A DNA stretch of 7,350 nt from Draconibacterium sp. (GTDB taxonomy: Bacteria; Bacteroidota; Bacteroidia; Bacteroidales; Prolixibacteraceae). This document shows positions 1 to 7,350 of this stretch, piece by piece. The notes beneath the pieces are model-generated. The model saw only the letters and a list, made by a program, of their open reading frames with translations. It was not told where the DNA came from and searched no databases. The stretch lies in the NCBI GenBank assembly GCA_027011835.1, contig JALUZN010000326.1, forward strand, positions 1 through 7,350, given 5' to 3'. Made by a program: the position numbers and the translations under genes. The number at the start of each line of letters is the position of its first letter. Positions within the stretch are counted from its first letter, which is position 1.

Positions 1-1
1 C

Positions 2-772
2 GAAATGTTTTTCAGAGCCATTAATATGGAGGAAGATTTACCTGAATTACCGGTTGTAAGAAACGAAAAACTAAGAATATTCTTAGCCAGTAGAAATGTG
101 CTTAGCGAGTATTATGGAATTAAACAAGACGAAAAACGTTTAAAGCGCCACTCGCTCTATGCACCTTTTAACGGAACTTTTACACAGGTAAATATTGAAG
201 TTGGCGGATATGTAAACACCGGCGGACAAATTGCCAAAATGATTCGTACCGACCAACTTGAAGTTGAAGTTCCGGTAAACATTGAGCAAAGCAAATGGAT
301 TAAAATTGGCGATAAAGTTGTTGTTTATTCGAAGAATAAAACATCGTCGATGCCCGGCGCTGTGGTTCGTAAATCGGATTTTATTGATGCGCGAACACAA
401 ATGCGAAGTATTTTTGTAAAAGTTCAGCACTCGCCACAAAACGAATTGCTGGCCGGCGAATACAAGTTGGTAGAATTCCCGGGGCAGAGAATTAAAGATG
501 CTATGGAAATCCCGAGAAGTGCAGTTTTTAACTCGAACGAAGTTTTTCTGGTTGAGAATGGAAAACTTAAAAAACGCGAAATCGATATCATAAAGGTAAA
601 CGAAACCACACTCATTTTTAATGGGCTACAAGAGGGGAAATATATTGTAGTAGAGCCGCTTATAAATGCGAAAGAGAATAGTAGTGTTGGAGTTTTGGGC
701 AAAGAGCAGCCGGCAGAGAAAAAGCAATCAACGAAAAAAAATAGTTTGAATTCAGATAAGAAAAAGGCATGA
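2..772 (+). CDS. RND efflux periplasmic adaptor subunit (HlyD/MFP family), 5'-truncated
   Basis: This is the C-terminal part of a membrane-fusion protein that links an inner-membrane RND pump to a TolC channel in the periplasm. The frame is open to the window edge. The first Met (bases 5-7) falls inside the coiled-coil hairpin, so it is not the true start; the signal peptide, first lipoyl half and ascending helix must lie upstream. Counting from that Met: residues about 10-50 are the descending helix (charged, ending KRLKRHS), 52-80 the second lipoyl half (YAPFNGTF, then a GGYV..GG turn), about 85-160 the beta-barrel, and about 160-231 the membrane-proximal domain (IPRSAVF, then VFLVENGKLKKREI). 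The last 23 residues form a Lys-rich, probably disordered tail with 8 Lys. The stop overlaps the next start in ATGA, implying translational coupling to the permease. The family call is secure; the substrate is unknown. Confidence 0.93.
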   Translation, partial: EMFFRAINMEEDLPELPVVRNEKLRIFLASRNVLSEYYGIKQDEKRLKRHSLYAPFNGTFTQVNIEVGGYVNTGGQIAKMIRTDQLEVEVPVNIEQSKWIKIGDKVVVYSKNKTSSMPGAVVRKSDFIDARTQMRSIFVKVQHSPQNELLAGEYKLVEFPGQRIKDAMEIPRSAVFNSNEVFLVENGKLKKREIDIIKVNETTLIFNGLQEGKYIVVEPLINAKENSSVGVLGKEQPAEKKQSTKKNSLNSDKKKA

Positions 773-3700
773 AAAAGATAATTGAAACGTTTGTTCGATT
801 CCCATTTTATGCCAATTTAATAATTATCTTTCTATTAATTGTTGGCGGGCTGAGCATGTACTCCATGAAAAAGTCCTTTTTCCCCGAACGGAAATCGAAA
901 ATTATTGTTGTTAGTGTTTTTTATCCCGGAGCCTCACCTGTTGAGATGGAAGAGGGGGTAACTTCGAGAATTGAAGAAGCGATTAGAGCCATTCCGGGGA
1001 TATACGAAATAAATTCAACTTCGTCGGAAAACAGTTCACGCGTTACCATCGAAATTCTTCCCCGGTACGATATCGACGAAGCATTGATTGAGATAAAAAA
1101 TGCAGTTGACGGGATTTCTGCATTTCCTACGGCAGCCGAACGTCCTATTGTTTCGAAAACAAGGTCGAGGTCGCCGGCGATACAACTTTTGGTTACCGGC
1201 GATGTAGATTTGCTTACGCTTAAGGAGTATGCTCAGCAAATTGAGGAAGAGCTGCTTGCGTCGGGAGAAGTGAGCCAGATCTCAATTTCGGGATATCCGC
1301 CGTTAGAAATTTCGGTTGAAGCAAACGAAGAGGATTTGTTGCGCTACCACATTACTTTTAACGAACTTCAAAATGCCATTTCGCAAAATAACCGCGATAT
1401 TTCGGGCGGACAACTTCGCTCGCAGGAGGAGGAGATGTTAATTCGATTACGTTCGCGCAGTGCCGACCCAAATAAAATTGGTAATATTATATTGCGGGCT
1501 AACCCCGACGGTAGCGTAATTAGAATACGAGATATTGCTCTTGTTAAAAAGAAATTTTCAGACACACCGAATAAAACCATCGAAAAAGGAAAACCGCTTG
1601 TTAGCATTTCCATTTCGAAATTGATTACCGAAGACCTCGAAAAAATTGATAAATACATTCGTAAATACGTAAAAGACTTTAATGCTAAAAATAGCAGCGT
1701 TGAATTAATTTTACAGCGTTCGTTCCTCGACATTTTAAAACAACGTCTCGACTTGTTGTACAACAATGGTGGACAGGGGTTAATAATGGTAATTCTTGTA
1801 TTGGGACTTATGCTGAGTACGCGTCTTTCGCTATGGGTAGCATGGGGAATTCCATCGTCGTTTTTGGCCATGTTTATTGTGGCAAATTTAATGGGAATTA
1901 CAATAAACCTGATGTCGCTTTTCGGAATGATACTGGTAATTGGAATTTTGGTTGACGACGGAATTGTTATTGGCGAAAATATCTTTCAGCATTTTGAACG
2001 AGGGAAAGGGCCAATGCGTGCTGCGGTCGACGGAACTGTTGAAGTGATACCGGCAGTAGTAACATCGGTAGCAACAACAATTGTTGCATTTTTACCTCTT
2101 GTTTTTATTACCGGACGAATGGAAATGATGTTTGAGATGGCCGTAATTGTAATTCTTAGTTTATCTTTCTCTCTCTTCGAAGCATTTTTTGTATTGCCGG
2201 CACACCTTGGAAACAAACACGTTTTAAACCGCAGAGTACTTCACGCAAAAGACAGGGGTATTCGAAAATATACCGAACAATTTTTTAGCTGGTTGCGCGA
2301 CTATGCCTACGACAGAGTGCTAAAACTAACGGTTAAATGGCGCTACATTGTAATTGCTGTCCCGGCAGCTATGATGCTGATAACAGGCGGATTAATAGGC
2401 GGGCAATTTATTAAAACCACATTCTTCCCACGAATGGAGTTCGACTCGTTTAATATTAACCTGGCATTTACTCCGGGTTCGGGCGAAAAACAAACCATGC
2501 AATATTTGCAACACTTCGATAGTATTGTTTGGGAAGTTAATAAGGAGATGATGGAAGAGTATCACGACACGCTGCCAATTATCGAAAACAGTATCATTCA
2601 GCTGGGGTCGGCTTTTAGTGGTAGCGAAAGAGGTTCGCATGCAGGAAGCATTAGTATATCGCCGCGAAACTCGGAGCAAACCGGAATCAGTTCGTATGAA
2701 ATAATCAAAAGAATCAGAAAAAAAATAGGCCCTGTTCCCGAAGCTGCAAAATTTACTATTGGTAGTATGAATATGCGTTTTGGCAAGCCTGTTTCTATCG
2801 CACTGCTCTCAAGAAATATTACCGAGTTGGAACATGCTCGCGATTTTCTCTATTCACGTCTTATTGAGCTGCCTCAGCTAAAAGATGTTGTAAATGCAAA
2901 TGCATTGGGTAAACAGGAGATACTCCTGAAATTAAAACCCAAAGCGTATATGTTAGGTTTTACCGAAGCGTCGATTGCAACAACAGTGCGGCAGGCCTTT
3001 TATGGTGGCCAGGCGCAACGGTTGCAGGAAGGCCGCGACGAACTGCGTGTGTGGGTGCGTTACCCCGCCGAAGGGCGCGAGCGAATAGGGCAGATGGAAA
3101 AAATGAGAATTCAAACTCCACAGGGTATTTATCCGCTTACCGAACTGGTTGACTACGAAATAAAACGCGGCCCGGTTAATATTCAGCGTTTTAACAGTAA
3201 ACGCGAAATGCGAATTGATGCCGATTTAGCCGACCCCGATGCCTCGGTTACCGAAATAACCAGCCAGATTAAAGCCGAAATTATTCCCGAATTAAAATTG
3301 AACTACCCGGGAATTACCGTTGAATTTATGGGCCAGCAAAAAGAGAGTAAAAGAAATATGAAAGACCTGTTTATCCTTTTTCCTCTCGCGTTTCTGGCCA
3401 TTGTTTTTATTCTGATGATTAACTTTAAATCGTTTGAGCAACCGGTACTTATAATTATTATGATTCCGATTGCTATTTTAGGGGCGATTTGGGGGCACGG
3501 AATTCACGGGAAACCACTCTCCATTTTAAGTTTATGGGGAATTGTTGCATTAACCGGTGTAATTATTAACGATGCCGTGGTTTTTCTCGAAAAATACAAC
3601 CTGCTAATTAAAGAAGGAATGAAGGTGAAAGAGGCAATTATCGAGTCGGGGAAATCGAGGTTGCGCCCAATTATTTTAACAACACTTACCACATCGTTGG

Positions 3701-3984
3701 GGCTGTTTCCGTTAATTCTTGAAAAGAGTTTTCAGGCACAGTTTTTAATTCCAATGGCCATCTCGCTGGTTTACGGTGTGGCATTCGGAACCTTATTTAT
3801 TCTGCTTTTCTTCCCCGCTTTAATTATGATTTTAAACGACATTAGAAGAGGAATTCGCCAGTTGTGGACCGGTGAGAAAATTGAACGCGAACACGTTGAA
3901 ATTGCCTGGTTGCACGCTCAACGGAAGTTTCAGGACGAAATGGAACCGGAGGAAAAGAGCGAAGAGTCGGATTCCAATTCATAA
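769..3984 (+). CDS. RND efflux transporter permease (AcrB/HAE-1-like superfamily)
   Basis: This is a proton-driven inner-membrane pump subunit, expected to work as a trimer. At 1071 aa it is full length for the family. TM1 is at about 12-32, followed by a first large periplasmic loop with the family signature FYPGASPVEMEEGV (51-64). TM2-TM6 lie at about 337-478, TM7 at about 524-545, the second periplasmic loop at about 550-865, and TM8-TM12 at about 866-1022. TM4 carries the proton-relay aspartate pair D396/D397 in GILVDDGIVIGEN. In TM10 the position of AcrB Lys940 is Asn934 (GVIINDAVVFLE). The segment RLRPIILTT (965-973) and the QAQFLIPMA stretch (989-997) resemble the NolG-like RND branch common in Bacteroidota rather than AcrB itself or metal-type CusA. 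The last 50 or so residues are a cytoplasmic tail ending in an acidic, Ser-rich run. The start at 769 is fixed by the 4-base overlap with the adaptor stop. Drug, lipid or other substrate cannot be assigned. Confidence 0.95.
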   Translation: MKKIIETFVRFPFYANLIIIFLLIVGGLSMYSMKKSFFPERKSKIIVVSVFYPGASPVEMEEGVTSRIEEAIRAIPGIYEINSTSSENSSRVTIEILPRYDIDEALIEIKNAVDGISAFPTAAERPIVSKTRSRSPAIQLLVTGDVDLLTLKEYAQQIEEELLASGEVSQISISGYPPLEISVEANEEDLLRYHITFNELQNAISQNNRDISGGQLRSQEEEMLIRLRSRSADPNKIGNIILRANPDGSVIRIRDIALVKKKFSDTPNKTIEKGKPLVSISISKLITEDLEKIDKYIRKYVKDFNAKNSSVELILQRSFLDILKQRLDLLYNNGGQGLIMVILVLGLMLSTRLSLWVAWGIPSSFLAMFIVANLMGITINLMSLFGMILVIGILVDDGIVIGENIFQHFERGKGPMRAAVDGTVEVIPAVVTSVATTIVAFLPLVFITGRMEMMFEMAVIVILSLSFSLFEAFFVLPAHLGNKHVLNRRVLHAKDRGIRKYTEQFFSWLRDYAYDRVLKLTVKWRYIVIAVPAAMMLITGGLIGGQFIKTTFFPRMEFDSFNINLAFTPGSGEKQTMQYLQHFDSIVWEVNKEMMEEYHDTLPIIENSIIQLGSAFSGSERGSHAGSISISPRNSEQTGISSYEIIKRIRKKIGPVPEAAKFTIGSMNMRFGKPVSIALLSRNITELEHARDFLYSRLIELPQLKDVVNANALGKQEILLKLKPKAYMLGFTEASIATTVRQAFYGGQAQRLQEGRDELRVWVRYPAEGRERIGQMEKMRIQTPQGIYPLTELVDYEIKRGPVNIQRFNSKREMRIDADLADPDASVTEITSQIKAEIIPELKLNYPGITVEFMGQQKESKRNMKDLFILFPLAFLAIVFILMINFKSFEQPVLIIIMIPIAILGAIWGHGIHGKPLSILSLWGIVALTGVIINDAVVFLEKYNLLIKEGMKVKEAIIESGKSRLRPIILTTLTTSLGLFPLILEKSFQAQFLIPMAISLVYGVAFGTLFILLFFPALIMILNDIRRGIRQLWTGEKIEREHVEIAWLHAQRKFQDEMEPEEKSEESDSNS

Positions 3985-4008
3985 ACAGATTGAACTTGTA
4001 AGTAAAAA

Positions 4009-5298
4009 ATGATGAAGAGACAAATAATACTATTGCTAATTGTATTTAGCTTTGCAGCGCAGGCACAAACACCGCTGTCGCTGTCCGATGCTGTAACAAT
4101 TGCACTCGAGAATAACTACGGAATTATTGTGGCAAAAGGAAATCAGCAGGTTGCCGAAATACAGAATAACTGGGGAACTGCCGGTCGCTACCCATACATT
4201 AATTTATCGCTTGGCGACGATAATTCGATGAATTTGAATGAACAGGAAAATTACAATTCAAACCGATTTTCAGGAAATGCAAATGTAAGCTGGACACTTT
4301 TTGATGGGTTTTCGGTGCGCATAAATAAAACCCGTTTGGAGGAGCTCGAAAATCTTTCGAAAAATAACACGGCAATTATGGTTGAAAGTACCATTCAATC
4401 GGTAATTCTTGCTTATTACGATGTGTTGTTGCAGAAAGAAAAATTGGCAACTTTCCAAGAAGTTTTAACGCTTTCCGACGACCGTTATAAACAAATGGAA
4501 GACCGGAAATCATACGGTGCAGCTGTTACTTACGATGTTTTACAGGCACAAACTGCATACCTTTCAGACAAAGCCGGGTATTTGCTACAAGAAGTATCGT
4601 ACAAAAATTCAATGCGAAATCTCACCTATTTAATGGCTGTTAAAACCAAAACCGATTACGAGCTTACCGGAACTTTCGAAGCTCTTCCAAAAGAGTATTC
4701 GTTTGCCGATTTAGAAGCGCAAATGCTTCAAAATAATAAAAGCTTACAAAACCAGTTTGTAAACCAACGACTGCTGGAAAATGCAATTGCAGCGGCAAAA
4801 AGTAATTACTCGCCGGCACTCGATTTTCGGGGAGGAGTAACCGGAACAGCAGCTCGCAGAAAGACGGCAAGCAATGACGCAAACTGGTCGAACTCGGCAA
4901 GTTTATATGGTAATTTAACACTTAGCTGGAACCTGTACAGTGGCGGAAATCGTAAACGTGCTGTGCAAATTGCCGAAATCGACCAGGATATGGGATTGGT
5001 AAAGATTGAGGATATGAAACACAGTTTAACAAACAGTCTTGCCAAGTTGTACGAATTTTATCTGGTGCGTAAAGAGTTGCTCGAAATTGCCCGCGAAAAC
5101 GTAAAAGCGGCAAAATTAAACCTTCAGATTTCGCAGGAGAAGTTTGATTCGGGAGCAATTAACTCGTTTAACTTTCGCGATGTGCAGACGTTTTACCTGC
5201 GAGCTTCGCAAGCCGAACTGGAAGCAATCTATTACTTTATTGATGCACACACTTCAATGTTGCGAATGACCGGGGTGATTATTCAGGAATATGAATAA
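4009..5298 (+). CDS. TolC-family outer-membrane efflux protein
   Basis: This is the outer-membrane channel component of the pump. At 429 aa it is a normal length for TolC-like OEP proteins. Residues 1-19 form a Sec signal peptide (basic MMKR, hydrophobic core, AQA cleavage site before QTPLSL). No lipobox Cys is present, so it is not lipidated. The mature protein shows the internal duplication of the family: each half has a long coiled-coil helix region and a beta-strand motif, VSWTLFDG at 94-101 and LSWNLYSGG at 305-313. Each also has a helical Gly motif, SYGAAVTYDVLQAQ (168-181) and FDSGAINSFNFRDVQ (379-393). The gene follows the permease after 24 bases with no recognisable Shine-Dalgarno; the A-rich AGTAAAAA stretch just before the ATG is typical of Bacteroidota. 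An adjacent second ATG could equally serve as the start, changing one residue. As last gene of the operon it should complete the tripartite pump. Confidence 0.94.
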   Translation: MMKRQIILLLIVFSFAAQAQTPLSLSDAVTIALENNYGIIVAKGNQQVAEIQNNWGTAGRYPYINLSLGDDNSMNLNEQENYNSNRFSGNANVSWTLFDGFSVRINKTRLEELENLSKNNTAIMVESTIQSVILAYYDVLLQKEKLATFQEVLTLSDDRYKQMEDRKSYGAAVTYDVLQAQTAYLSDKAGYLLQEVSYKNSMRNLTYLMAVKTKTDYELTGTFEALPKEYSFADLEAQMLQNNKSLQNQFVNQRLLENAIAAAKSNYSPALDFRGGVTGTAARRKTASNDANWSNSASLYGNLTLSWNLYSGGNRKRAVQIAEIDQDMGLVKIEDMKHSLTNSLAKLYEFYLVRKELLEIARENVKAAKLNLQISQEKFDSGAINSFNFRDVQTFYLRASQAELEAIYYFIDAHTSMLRMTGVIIQEYE

Positions 5299-5299
5299 T

Positions 5300-5460
5300 A
5301 TACTCAAACCAAATAGCTTTTCGGGTTTCTGTTTCGTTCTTTTTCCCTTTTCCTGCGGCAAATAATTAAATCATAACTACGGCTATGCTTGAATTATTTG
5401 CCTTGTTAAAGAAAAAAATAACATCCTCATAAATTCCGAAAAGCTATCTGAATTGAGTAT
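5300..5460. repeat. Large imperfect palindrome filling the convergent intergenic gap (MITE-like or terminator element)
   Basis: The 161-base element folds on itself around a centre near 5380. The ends pair perfectly over 8 bases (ATACTCAA at 5300-5307 with TTGAGTAT at 5453-5460). The outer stem 5300-5328/5432-5460 has 24 Watson-Crick pairs plus one G-T out of 29, including 12 in a row at 5313-5324/5436-5447 (core TAGCTTTTCGG). An inner hairpin with 19-base arms sits at the centre (listed separately). The parts between are only loosely complementary: the left is almost pure pyrimidine (5326-5356) and the right A-rich (5408-5421). The element begins 2 bases after the TolC stop and ends 22 bases before the regulator stop. 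No transposase gene is present and no convincing target duplication can be fixed; the flanking AT or TA is ambiguous. The pairing is seen directly; the mobile-element reading is inference. Confidence 0.75.
5357..5402. terminator. Central hairpin, possible bidirectional terminator
   Basis: The arms 5357-5375 and 5384-5402 pair at 17 of 19 positions around an 8-base loop (ACTACGGC). The base of the stem is an uninterrupted 11-bp run, GGCAAATAATT with AATTATTTGCC. The position between two convergent genes suits shared termination of the pump operon and the two-component operon. Against a classic intrinsic terminator, the stem is AT-rich and no clean U-tract follows on either strand: the plus strand continues TTGTTAAAG and the minus strand is A-rich. 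The hairpin is certain from the sequence; terminator activity is inferred. Confidence 0.4.
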
Positions 5461-5482
5461 TTCGACAAAAATCAGGAATAAA

Positions 5483-6181
5483 CTACTCAGGTGATTTTAT
5501 CTCTAACATAAAGCCGCTGCCGTGAATGTTTTTTATCTCAATTGCCGGGTCGGCAGCCAGGTATTTTCTGAGTTTTGTAATGTACACATCCATACTGCGG
5601 GCAGTAAAATAACCTTCGTCGCCCCAAATTTTACGGAGTGCCGTGTCGCGGGGTAAAAGCCGATTTTTGTTTTGGTAAAGCAATTTTAGTAAATCCGACT
5701 CTTTTGGCGACAGGTTTTGTTTCTTGTTTTCGCGCATAATAAATCGCAGTTGCGCGTTAAAAGTGTACAATCCAATTGAAAAAACAGTCTCCTCTTTTTC
5801 GTGCTGATCGGTGTAACGTTTTGTAATTGCCTCTATTTTACAAAGCAGAACTTCGGTGTCGAAAGGTTTGGCAATATAATCGTCGGCACCAATATTATAA
5901 CCTTTTAAAATGTCCTCTTTCAGCGACTTTGCCGTAAGAAAAATTATTGGAATCTCTTTGTCGGTCTTGCGAATTTCGGAACCAATTGTAAACCCGTCAA
6001 CATTGGGGAGCATTACATCGAGAATACAAATCTGGTAGTTGCCGTTTTTAAATCGTTCCACCGCAAATTTTCCGTCGTCAACCCAGGTAACGTTGTAGTT
6101 ATTTATTTCGAAATACGACTTTAAGACTGCACCAAAACTGAGGTCGTCTTCAACAAGAAATATATGGTTTTTGTTTTTCAC
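5483..6181 (-). CDS. Two-component response regulator, OmpR/PhoB family (RprY-like)
   Basis: This is a DNA-binding transcriptional regulator activated by phosphorylation, 232 aa, complete. The receiver domain spans about 5-120 and has all the catalytic residues: the acidic pocket E11/D12/D13, phosphoacceptor D55 in CILDVMLPNVDG, T83 in IIFLTAK, and K105 followed by Pro in YIAKPF. A linker of about 15 residues leads to a winged-helix DNA-binding domain at about 133-228. It includes LSPKESDLLKLL (157-168), the recognition-helix region RSMDVYITKLRKYL (195-208) and the wing IKNIHGSGFMLE (216-227). The pattern, including LTAKSLKEDILKGYNIGADDY, resembles RprY of Bacteroides and Porphyromonas, but orthology cannot be proven here. 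It lies 34 bases downstream of its kinase on the same strand, and the start is preceded by an A-rich AAAAAAACGAAAG stretch. It converges on the pump operon; its targets are unknown. Confidence 0.95.
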   Translation of the reverse strand: MKNKNHIFLVEDDLSFGAVLKSYFEINNYNVTWVDDGKFAVERFKNGNYQICILDVMLPNVDGFTIGSEIRKTDKEIPIIFLTAKSLKEDILKGYNIGADDYIAKPFDTEVLLCKIEAITKRYTDQHEKEETVFSIGLYTFNAQLRFIMRENKKQNLSPKESDLLKLLYQNKNRLLPRDTALRKIWGDEGYFTARSMDVYITKLRKYLAADPAIEIKNIHGSGFMLEIKSPE

Positions 6182-6215
6182 TTTCGTTTTTTTATTTGAA
6201 TGAATTCCTGTAAAA

Positions 6216-7350
6216 CTACTGTTTTACAAAAGGTAAAAACAGTTTAAAACTACTTCCTTTTCCGGTTTCGCTTTGCACAGTAATTGTTCCGCCGTTTGCT
6301 TCAATTACCGCTTTTACATAACTCAGTCCCAGTCCAAAACCTTTTACATTGTGAATATTTCCGCCGGACTGCCGATAAAATCGTTCGAATATTTTCATCT
6401 GCACCGCTTTTGTCATACCAATCCCTTTGTCGGCCACCGTTATCAGAATTCCGTCTTTCCGGTTTTTTGTTGAAACAGAAATTTCGGGCTTGTCGACTGA
6501 ATATTTTATGGCATTGTCGAGCAGATTAAAAATTACATTCGAAAAGTGGTTTTTGTCGGTTGTAATGGTTTGGTTTTTAGCTTCGAAATTAATGTCTATT
6601 CTTCCACCTCTTTTTTCAACCTGCAAACTTATTCCGCTAATGGCTTCGCTAATCATCTCGTGTACATCTACGGGTTCCCAATTAAACTCAAAATCTTTTT
6701 TGTCGAATCTTGCAATGGTCAGAATGTCCTCAACCTGCCGATTCATCCGGGCATTCTCCTTTTTTATCATTCCTGCAAAATAGGTTATTTTTTCGGGGTC
6801 GGTTAGCACTTTCGGATTAACAATCGAGTCGGTTGCAACCGAAATTGTTGCAATGGGAGTTTTAAACTCGTGGGTCATATTATTGATAAAATCCGATTTC
6901 ATTTCCGAAATCTTTTTCTGTTTGAGAATGTAGAAAACGCTCAGCAAAAAGGCAATCAGAATAAAAAGAGAGAAGAGAAACGAAACGGCAAGCAGCCAGT
7001 TTAACGACCTGTAAACAAAGCTGTTTCGCTCGGGAAAAAGAATTGCCAGCTTTAAGTTTTTCTGAAAGATATCGTTGGGGTAGAGGTTTATTTTAAGCGG
7101 TGAGTTCAGTAACCTTGTTGAGTCGGCAACGCCCTGTTTAAAAACCCAAACCGAGTCGCGCAGAATTCCAAACTCGTATTTAATAGGAATATCTTTGTTT
7201 TTTAGTTCCTCTGTCAACACCTTTTTAATCAGCTCTGTATCGATTTCCGACACATCCCACATATAAATTTCGGAAACCACCTGCGAGGCCATTTTTTTTA
7301 ATTCGGCAGCTTTTATTTTTGCTCTTTTCGAAAGCGCAGGTTGCCCGAGT
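6216..7350 (-). CDS. Sensor histidine kinase (HisKA-HATPase, RprX-like), N-terminus cut off
   Basis: This is a membrane sensor kinase expected to phosphorylate the regulator encoded just downstream. The frame is open to the window edge, with 19 sense codons before the first in-window Met (bases 7290-7292), so that Met is probably internal. A first TM helix and the beginning of the sensor domain should lie outside. Counting from that Met: residues 1-92 are an extracytoplasmic sensor segment of unknown ligand, about 98-123 a TM helix, and 131-197 HisKA with the H-box FINNMTHEFKTP and phosphoacceptor H141. About 240-358 is the HATPase domain with the N-box NVIFNLLDNAIKYS (252-265), G1 box ADKGIGM (287-293), F-box IFERFYR (301-307) and G2 box GFGLGLS (318-324). 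All catalytic motifs are intact. There is no clear HAMP domain between TM and HisKA, as in many Bacteroidota kinases. It ends with TAG, 34 bases before the regulator start. Confidence 0.94.
   Translation of the reverse strand, partial: LGQPALSKRAKIKAAELKKMASQVVSEIYMWDVSEIDTELIKKVLTEELKNKDIPIKYEFGILRDSVWVFKQGVADSTRLLNSPLKINLYPNDIFQKNLKLAILFPERNSFVYRSLNWLLAVSFLFSLFILIAFLLSVFYILKQKKISEMKSDFINNMTHEFKTPIATISVATDSIVNPKVLTDPEKITYFAGMIKKENARMNRQVEDILTIARFDKKDFEFNWEPVDVHEMISEAISGISLQVEKRGGRIDINFEAKNQTITTDKNHFSNVIFNLLDNAIKYSVDKPEISVSTKNRKDGILITVADKGIGMTKAVQMKIFERFYRQSGGNIHNVKGFGLGLSYVKAVIEANGGTITVQSETGKGSSFKLFLPFVKQ

Noticed and set aside
1368..1871. 167-aa minus-strand open frame inside the permease gene
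   Set aside because: It lies entirely opposite a full-length, well-conserved RND permease, has no recognisable domain, and is best explained as a shadow frame.
3985..4008. Possible promoter or regulatory site between the permease and TolC genes
   Set aside because: The gap is only 24 bases, with no TAnnTTTG-type -7 element and no stem-loop; co-transcription is the simpler reading.
5383..5430. 15-codon minus-strand open frame within the palindrome (ATG to TAG)
   Set aside because: It is very short, has no ribosome-binding context, and lies within inverted-repeat sequence, so it is expected by chance.
6182..6215. Possible separate promoter between kinase and regulator genes
   Set aside because: The 34-base gap holds A-rich sequence but no recognisable Bacteroidota -33/-7 pair; an operon is more likely.
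6427..6783. 118-aa plus-strand open frame opposite the histidine kinase
   Set aside because: It covers the antisense of the kinase HisKA and HATPase region, where the minus-strand protein has intact family motifs; its translation shows no domain.
1..7350. A novel defence, mobile or CRISPR-like system
   Set aside because: Every long gene matches a well-known family (MFP, RND, OMF, kinase, regulator). There are no spaced direct repeats, transposase, integrase or nuclease genes. The only unexplained element is the intergenic palindrome.

Overview
The window looks like a stretch of a Bacteroidota chromosome, probably of the Marinilabiliales/Prolixibacteraceae kind. The reasons are the AT-leaning codon use, A-rich translation starts without a strong Shine-Dalgarno, and proteins that resemble Bacteroidota families: an RprX/RprY-like sensor kinase and regulator, and a NolG/HAE-1-like RND pump. 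The lineage is an inference from protein style, since no rRNA or other marker is present. Both outer genes are cut by the window edges.

Left part, plus strand (2-5298): a three-gene efflux operon in the order periplasmic adaptor (HlyD/MFP family, 5' end missing), inner-membrane RND permease (complete, 1071 aa) and TolC-type outer-membrane factor (complete, 429 aa). The adaptor stop and permease start overlap in ATGA, and the permease and TolC genes are 24 bases apart, so they are almost certainly co-transcribed. Together they would form a proton-driven tripartite pump crossing both membranes. The substrate cannot be read from the sequence. The operon promoter lies outside the window.

Middle (5299-5482): a 184-base gap between convergent genes, filled almost completely by one large imperfect palindrome (5300-5460). 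Its 8-base ends are perfect, its outer stem is strong, and its central hairpin has 19-bp arms. It may be a bidirectional terminator, a miniature inverted-repeat element (MITE-like), or both.

Right part, minus strand (7350-5483): a two-component system transcribed toward the pump operon. The sensor histidine kinase comes first, with its N-terminus beyond the window, followed after 34 bases by an OmpR/PhoB-type response regulator. All catalytic and phosphoacceptor motifs are intact. Whether it controls the pump is unknown, because the pair is convergent with the pump operon and neither promoter is visible.

I found no tRNA, rRNA, CRISPR array, transposase or clearly new multi-gene system. The least explained element is the intergenic palindrome.
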